Origin: Streptomyces sp. adm13(2018) | GTDB lineage: Bacteria; Actinomycetota; Actinomycetes; Streptomycetales; Streptomycetaceae | NCBI RefSeq assembly: GCF_008042145.1 | Contig: NZ_RDBH01000141.1 | Span: forward strand, 91,530-124,310 | Direction: 5' to 3' | Length of the DNA stretch: 32,781 nucleotides | Shown: positions 28,335-32,781 of the stretch, piece after piece | Position numbering within the stretch: position 1 is the first letter of the stretch | How the letters are laid out: the number at the start of each line of letters is the position of its first letter | The notes under the pieces: generated by a model | Seen by the model: the letters and a program-made list of their open reading frames with translations, nothing else | The model's database searches: none | Told to the model about the DNA's origin: nothing | Program-made: the position numbers and the translations under genes

Positions 28335-29580
28335 GTCGCCCCTGGACGTCGAGGCCATCGAGGGCCACGACGTCAAGGACCCCGAGGTCGTCGTCAAGCG
28401 CAAGCCGTCCGACGACGAGCCGCTGTCGGCCCTCGCGTTCAAGATCGCGAGCGACCCGCACCTCGGCAAGCTCACCTTCGTCCGGATCTACTCCGGTCGC
28501 CTGGAGGCCGGCACCGCGGTGCTGAACTCCGTCAAGGGCAAGAAGGAGCGCATCGGCAAGATCTACCGCATGCACGCGAACAAGCGCACCGAGATCGACT
28601 CGGTGGGCGCCGGCGACATCGTCGCCGTCATGGGCCTGAAGCAGACCACCACCGGTGAGACGCTGTGCGACGACAAGAACCCGGTCGTGCTGGAGTCCAT
28701 GGACTTCCCCACGCCGGTCATTCAGGTCGCCATCGAGCCCAAGTCCAAGGGTGACCAGGAGAAGCTGGGTGTCGCCATCCAGCGTCTCGCGGAGGAGGAC
28801 CCCTCCTTCCAGGTGCACACGGACGAGGAGACCGGCCAGACCATCATCGCCGGCATGGGCGAGCTCCACCTCGACATCCTCGTCGACCGCATGCGTCGCG
28901 AGTTCAAGGTCGAGGCGAACGTCGGCAAGCCGCAGGTCGCCTACCGCGAGACGATCCGCGGAACGGTCGACCGGCTCGACTTCACCCACAAGAAGCAGAC
29001 CGGTGGTACCGGTCAGTTCGCCAAGGTGCAGATCGCGATCGAGCCCATCGACGGCGACGACTACGCGTTCGTCAACAAGGTCACCGGCGGCCGCATCCCG
29101 CGCGAGTACATCCCGTCCGTGGACGCGGGCTGCCAGGAGGCCATGAGCCTCGGCGTGCTCGCCGGCTACCCCCTGACGGGCATCAGGGTCACCCTGCTCG
29201 ACGGAGCCTTCCACGAGGTCGACTCCTCCGAGCTCGCGTTCAAGATCGCCGGTTCGATGGCCTTCAAGGAGGCCGCGCGGAAGGCGTCCCCGGTGCTGCT
29301 CGAACCGATGATGGCCGTCGAGGTCACCACGCCCGAGGACTACATGGGTGAGGTCATCGGCGACATCAACTCCCGCCGTGGCCAGATCCAGGCCATGGAG
29401 GAGCGCAGCGGCGCCAAGGTGGTGACCGGTCTCGTTCCGCTGTCGGAGATGTTCGGCTACGTCGGCGACCTCCGCAGCAAGACCTCGGGTCGCGCCAACT
29501 ACTCGATGCAGTTCCACTCCTACGCCGAGGTCCCGCGCAACGTGGCCGATGACATCGTCGCGAAGGCGAACACCGCTTAG
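28288..29580 (+). CDS. fusA: Elongation factor G, C-terminal fragment without start
   Basis: A 430-codon open frame equal to about residues 278-707 of EF-G: end of the G domain, domain II ([20 protein letters not shown]), domain III, domain IV ([18 protein letters not shown] ... [17 protein letters not shown]) and domain V ([34 protein letters not shown]). It has no start codon or ribosome-binding site; upstream is the broken ATP-grasp end. Joined in frame to 31904-32734 it gives a 707-aa EF-G. The C-terminus differs from what I remember of Streptomyces FusA (ending KANTA rather than AKAKGE, with [18 protein letters not shown] in domain IV), so it may come from a second EF-G gene. tuf does not follow it. 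Confidence 0.85.
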   Translation, partial: NKGVQPLLDAVVRYLPSPLDVEAIEGHDVKDPEVVVKRKPSDDEPLSALAFKIASDPHLGKLTFVRIYSGRLEAGTAVLNSVKGKKERIGKIYRMHANKRTEIDSVGAGDIVAVMGLKQTTTGETLCDDKNPVVLESMDFPTPVIQVAIEPKSKGDQEKLGVAIQRLAEEDPSFQVHTDEETGQTIIAGMGELHLDILVDRMRREFKVEANVGKPQVAYRETIRGTVDRLDFTHKKQTGGTGQFAKVQIAIEPIDGDDYAFVNKVTGGRIPREYIPSVDAGCQEAMSLGVLAGYPLTGIRVTLLDGAFHEVDSSELAFKIAGSMAFKEAARKASPVLLEPMMAVEVTTPEDYMGEVIGDINSRRGQIQAMEERSGAKVVTGLVPLSEMFGYVGDLRSKTSGRANYSMQFHSYAEVPRNVADDIVAKANTA

Positions 29581-29610
29581 GACCGCCCCCCGGTCCCGGG
29601 GCGCACGGCG

Positions 29611-29647
29611 CCGTGGCGGGAGACCCGATCCGGGTCTCCCGCCACGG
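29611..29647. terminator. Terminator between the EF-G fragment and the epimerase fragment
   Basis: A 17-bp perfect stem (CCGTGGCGGGAGACCCG) with a 3-nt loop, 30 bases after the EF-G stop and 27 bases beyond the end of the convergent epimerase frame. It can serve both. Confidence 0.88.
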
Positions 29648-29674
29648 CGTTCGCCTGTGTCCGCCTCGGTGCCC

Positions 29675-29941
29675 TCAGCCGCGCACCGCTCCCGACCGGG
29701 CGTCGAGCCGCAGGCTCTCCTCGAAGCCGGGCAGGATGCCCAGCTCCCCGGCCTCGGCGAGCGTCGGAGCCGTGCGGTCGCGCTCCGACAGCAGCAGGTC
29801 GAGACCGTCCGGGAAGGGGAGGCCGAGCTCCGGGTCCAGCGGGTGGATGGCGTGCTCCCGCTGCGGCTCGTACCCCGTGGACAGCAGATACGAGATCGTG
29901 GTGTCGTCCTCGAGCGCCACGAAGAGGTGCCCCACCCCGAT
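29675..29941 (-). CDS. dTDP-4-dehydrorhamnose 3,5-epimerase-like (RmlC) C-terminal fragment
   Basis: The last 88 codons of a cupin sugar epimerase, cut at its 5' side by the junction at 29941/29942. Recognisable RmlC features: GHLFVALEDDTTISYLLSTGYEP (the VPxGxxHGF strand region, the Tyr of ISYL and the YxP turn), REHAIHPLDPELGLPFP (family: gi.w.DP.lgi.WP) and LLLSERDRTAPTLAEA (SekDr.aP). Such enzymes epimerise C3/C5 of dTDP-4-keto-6-deoxyglucose for rhamnose or antibiotic deoxysugars. About 100 N-terminal residues are missing. RmlC does not belong to the str region of Streptomyces as I know it. Confidence 0.78.
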   Translation of the reverse strand: MGVGHLFVALEDDTTISYLLSTGYEPQREHAIHPLDPELGLPFPDGLDLLLSERDRTAPTLAEAGELGILPGFEESLRLDARSGAVRG

Positions 29942-29968
29942 CCCCCGCCTGCTGTACGTCACCGACCT
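29942..29968 (+). repeat. 27-bp exact repeat, copy 2 (ATP-grasp word)
   Basis: Second copy of 28261-28287, starting directly after the epimerase fragment and continuing into the body of the ATP-grasp gene. Confidence 0.97.
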
Positions 29969-30755
29969 CGCCTACCCGGCCCGCGGACGGCGCTACTGCG
30001 ACGAGGACATCCACCTCACCGCACGGCTGCGCGAGGCCTTCGACCTGGCGCTCTGCCACCCGCTCGACGCCGCGGCCCTCATGGACGGATTCGACGCCGT
30101 CGTCGTCCGCAACAGCGGCCCGGTCATCGGCTACCAGCAGGCGTACGAGGCCTTCCGCGAGCGGGCCCTGGCCGCGGGCACCCGGGTCTACAACCCGCTC
30201 CACGGGCGCGGGGACATGGCGGGCAAGCAGTACCTGCTCGACCTGACCGCGTCCGGGCACCCCGTCATCCCCACCGTCGACCGGCCCGAGGACCTCCACC
30301 GGCTGCCCGAGTCGGCCGCGTACGCGGTCAAGCCCAAGGCCGGGGCCGATTCCATAGGCCTGCGGTTCCTGGCCCGCGAGGAGCTCGCCGGCCTGTCCTA
30401 CGGGGGCCTCCTCGTCCAGCCCCGCGTCGACTTCCGCTACGAGGTCTCCTTCTACTTCGTCGACGACCGCTTCCAGTACGCCCTCCACGCCCCCGACCCG
30501 GCCCGCCGCTGGGTCCTGGAGCCGTACGAGCCCACCGCGGCGGACCTCGCCTTCGCCTGCGGCTTCGTCGACTGGAACACCCTCGACCACGGCATCCAGC
30601 GGGTGGACGCCTGCCGCGCCCCCGGCGGCGAGCTGCTCCTCGTCGAGCTGGAGGACCTCAATCCGTACCTCTCGCTGGACCGCGTCCCCGAGGAGACGCG
30701 GGAGCGCTTCGTGGCCTCCTTCACGGACTCGCTGCACCGCTTCCTGGCGGCCTGA
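29942..30755 (+). CDS. ATP-grasp domain protein, 5'-truncated
   Basis: An open frame of 270 codons lacking its start, which lies at 28247. ATP-grasp signs in order: the Lys of AVKPKAGADSIGLRFL, the strand LLVQPRVDFRYEVSFYFVDDRFQYAL (Glu after the VQP strand), and the metal-binding ELEDLNPYLSL, like the E-x-N motif of RimK-type ligases. The N-terminal part, YPARGRRYCDEDIHLTARLREAF to VVRNSGPVIGYQQAYEAF, looks like a pre-ATP-grasp domain. Such enzymes join a carboxylate to an amine or thiol using ATP; the substrate is unknown. Its normal place would be between rpoC and rpsL. Upstream in-frame codons come from the epimerase antisense strand and are not coding. Confidence 0.75.
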
Positions 30756-30797
30756 GGCGCACCGCGCGGTGACGGAGGGTACGCGTGGCCATTTGTT

Positions 30798-30826
30798 TTG
30801 ACCGGAGTCCATGCGATAGGTACGCT
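30798..30826 (+). promoter_or_regulatory. Promoter of the rpsL-rpsG-fusA operon
   Basis: TTGACC, 17 bases, TACGCT, the best promoter-like sequence in the window. Transcription would start near 30833, giving a leader of about 187 nt. The leader (to 31019) holds no ORF or clear terminator. Confidence 0.8.
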
Positions 30827-31019
30827 CAAGCCTTGTGCCTGGGGTGTGCCTGGGCTCGCGTGCGTGTCATCAACCGCAGGGCGAGTCAGATATCGGCCAC
30901 CGTGATCCGCACCTTTCCGCCCTGGTGGAGAGGTCCGCGCGATTCGACACACCCGACCGCGTGGGTCGGCGAATGTTCCAGGTTAGTTTCACCGACGGCA
31001 CACAGAAACCGGAGAAGTA

Positions 31020-31391
31020 GTGCCTACGATCCAGCAGCTGGTCCGGAAGGGCCGGCAGGACAAGGTCGAGAAGAACAAGACGCCCGCACTCGAGGGTTCC
31101 CCTCAGCGTCGCGGCGTCTGCACGCGTGTGTTCACGACCACCCCGAAGAAGCCGAACTCGGCCCTCCGTAAGGTCGCGCGTGTGCGTCTGACCTCCGGCA
31201 TCGAGGTCACGGCCTACATCCCGGGTGAGGGTCACAACCTGCAGGAGCACTCCATCGTGCTCGTGCGCGGTGGCCGTGTGAAGGACCTGCCGGGTGTTCG
31301 CTACAAGATCATCCGCGGTTCCCTCGACACGCAGGGCGTCAAGAACCGTAAGCAGGCTCGCAGCCGCTACGGCGCCAAGAAGGAGAAGTAA
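31020..31391 (+). CDS. rpsL: Small ribosomal subunit protein uS12
   Basis: Protein of 123 aa at the decoding centre. It begins [15 protein letters not shown]; the streptomycin-determining residues K43 (in [12 protein letters not shown]) and K88 (in [13 protein letters not shown]) are both Lys, the wild-type sensitive state. The GTG start has GGAG 5 bases upstream. rpsG follows after two bases. Confidence 0.98.
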   Translation: MPTIQQLVRKGRQDKVEKNKTPALEGSPQRRGVCTRVFTTTPKKPNSALRKVARVRLTSGIEVTAYIPGEGHNLQEHSIVLVRGGRVKDLPGVRYKIIRGSLDTQGVKNRKQARSRYGAKKEK

Positions 31392-31393
31392 GA

Positions 31394-31864
31394 ATGCCTC
31401 GTAAGGGCCCCGCCCCGAAGCGCCCGGTCATCATCGACCCGGTCTACAGCTCTCCTCTTGTCACCTCGCTGATCAACAAGATCCTGCTGGACGGCAAGCG
31501 TTCCACCGCCGAGCGCATCGTGTACGGCGCCATGGAGGGTCTTCGCGAGAAGACCGGCCAGGACCCGGTCATCACGCTGAAGCGCGCGCTGGAGAACGTC
31601 AAGCCGGCCCTCGAGGTCAAGTCCCGCCGTGTCGGTGGCGCCACCTACCAGGTGCCGATCGAGGTCAAGCCGGGCCGCGCGTCCACGCTGGCCCTCCGCT
31701 GGCTCGTCGGTTACTCCCGCGCCCGTCGCGAGAAGACCATGACCGAGCGCCTCATGAACGAGCTCCTCGACGCCTCGAACGGCCTCGGTGCGGCCGTCAA
31801 GAAGCGTGAGGACACGCACAAGATGGCCGAGTCCAACAAGGCCTTCGCGCACTACCGCTGGTAG
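31394..31864 (+). CDS. rpsG: Small ribosomal subunit protein uS7
   Basis: Protein of 156 aa that nucleates the head of the 30S subunit. It begins [35 protein letters not shown] and ends in [15 protein letters not shown]; the conserved [17 protein letters not shown] is central. The start lies two bases after the rpsL stop, with AAGGAGAAG overlapping the rpsL end as ribosome-binding site. Confidence 0.98.
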   Translation: MPRKGPAPKRPVIIDPVYSSPLVTSLINKILLDGKRSTAERIVYGAMEGLREKTGQDPVITLKRALENVKPALEVKSRRVGGATYQVPIEVKPGRASTLALRWLVGYSRARREKTMTERLMNELLDASNGLGAAVKKREDTHKMAESNKAFAHYRW

Positions 31865-31903
31865 TCGCAACCCACATCGAGACCGAGAGAAGACTGAGCC
31901 GAT

Positions 31904-32781
<878 letters not shown>

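Noticed and set aside
28247..28525. A 92-codon frame starting with the ATP-grasp N-terminus
   Set aside because: After codon 14 it reads fusA in the wrong frame; it is a junction artefact, not a small gene.
28288..29941. Insertion of a mobile element into the ATP-grasp gene
   Set aside because: The block has no transposase, integrase or terminal inverted repeats; the 27-bp flanking word is far longer than usual target duplications, and its content is an EF-G 3' part that also overlaps the window end.

Overview
The window is from a high-GC actinobacterium, almost certainly a Streptomyces. Codons end almost exclusively in G or C, GTG and TTG starts are common, and the gene order is the conserved chromosomal ribosomal-protein and RNA-polymerase neighbourhood: tRNA-Trp, secE, nusG, rplK, rplA, lipoprotein, rplJ, rplL, rpoB, rpoC, rpsL, rpsG, fusA. 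Most of the sequence is core genome. There is no prophage, insertion sequence, CRISPR array or rRNA.

Layout. (1) 116-4334: an HtpX-type membrane protease translationally coupled to a YccF-like membrane protein; a protein with a barstar-like C-terminus; a two-gene alkylation-repair operon on the minus strand (ogt then an AlkB-like dioxygenase); and a YajQ-family protein. (2) 4505-6594: tRNA-Tyr with a terminator, then a minus-strand pair (an amidohydrolase that seems to have lost key catalytic residues, and an NAD(P)-binding protein). (3) 6802-8225: tRNA-Thr, tRNA-Met, rpmG and a HadA/HadB-like MaoC dehydratase pair, the same order that precedes secE in mycobacteria. (4) 8288-14816: a TetR/MFS efflux pair sharing an identical palindromic operator, murB, an unknown gene, add and an aspartate-type aminotransferase. 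(5) 15024-28105: tRNA-Trp, then the Sec/NusG/ribosomal stalk/RNA polymerase block, with terminators, promoters and an attenuator-like rplJ leader.

(6) 28106-32781 is abnormal. The expected order is rpoC, an ATP-grasp gene, rpsL, rpsG, fusA. Instead a 1,654-bp block (28288-29941) carrying the 3' two thirds of an EF-G gene and the 3' part of a convergent RmlC-like sugar epimerase interrupts the ATP-grasp gene after its 14th codon. The block starts with a 47-bp word repeated exactly at the last 47 bases of the window, inside fusA. It lies between two exact copies of a 27-bp word from the ATP-grasp gene. Taking the block out restores an ATP-grasp frame of 275 codons with a ribosome-binding site. 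Joining it to the end of the window gives an EF-G of 707 codons. This looks like contig ends concatenated in the wrong order, possibly using a second EF-G locus, rather than a new biological arrangement; a true rearrangement cannot be excluded from sequence alone.

Functionally, the block from rpmG to fusA is the translation/transcription core: SecE for export, NusG for elongation, L11, L1, L10 and L12 for the large subunit, the beta and beta-prime polymerase subunits, S12, S7 and EF-G. I did not find a convincing new multi-gene system. The most informative points are the str-region breakpoints, the EF-G fragment next to a deoxysugar-type epimerase, the duplicated operator of the TetR/MFS pair, the degenerate amidohydrolase and the barstar-like protein with a repeated N-terminal module.
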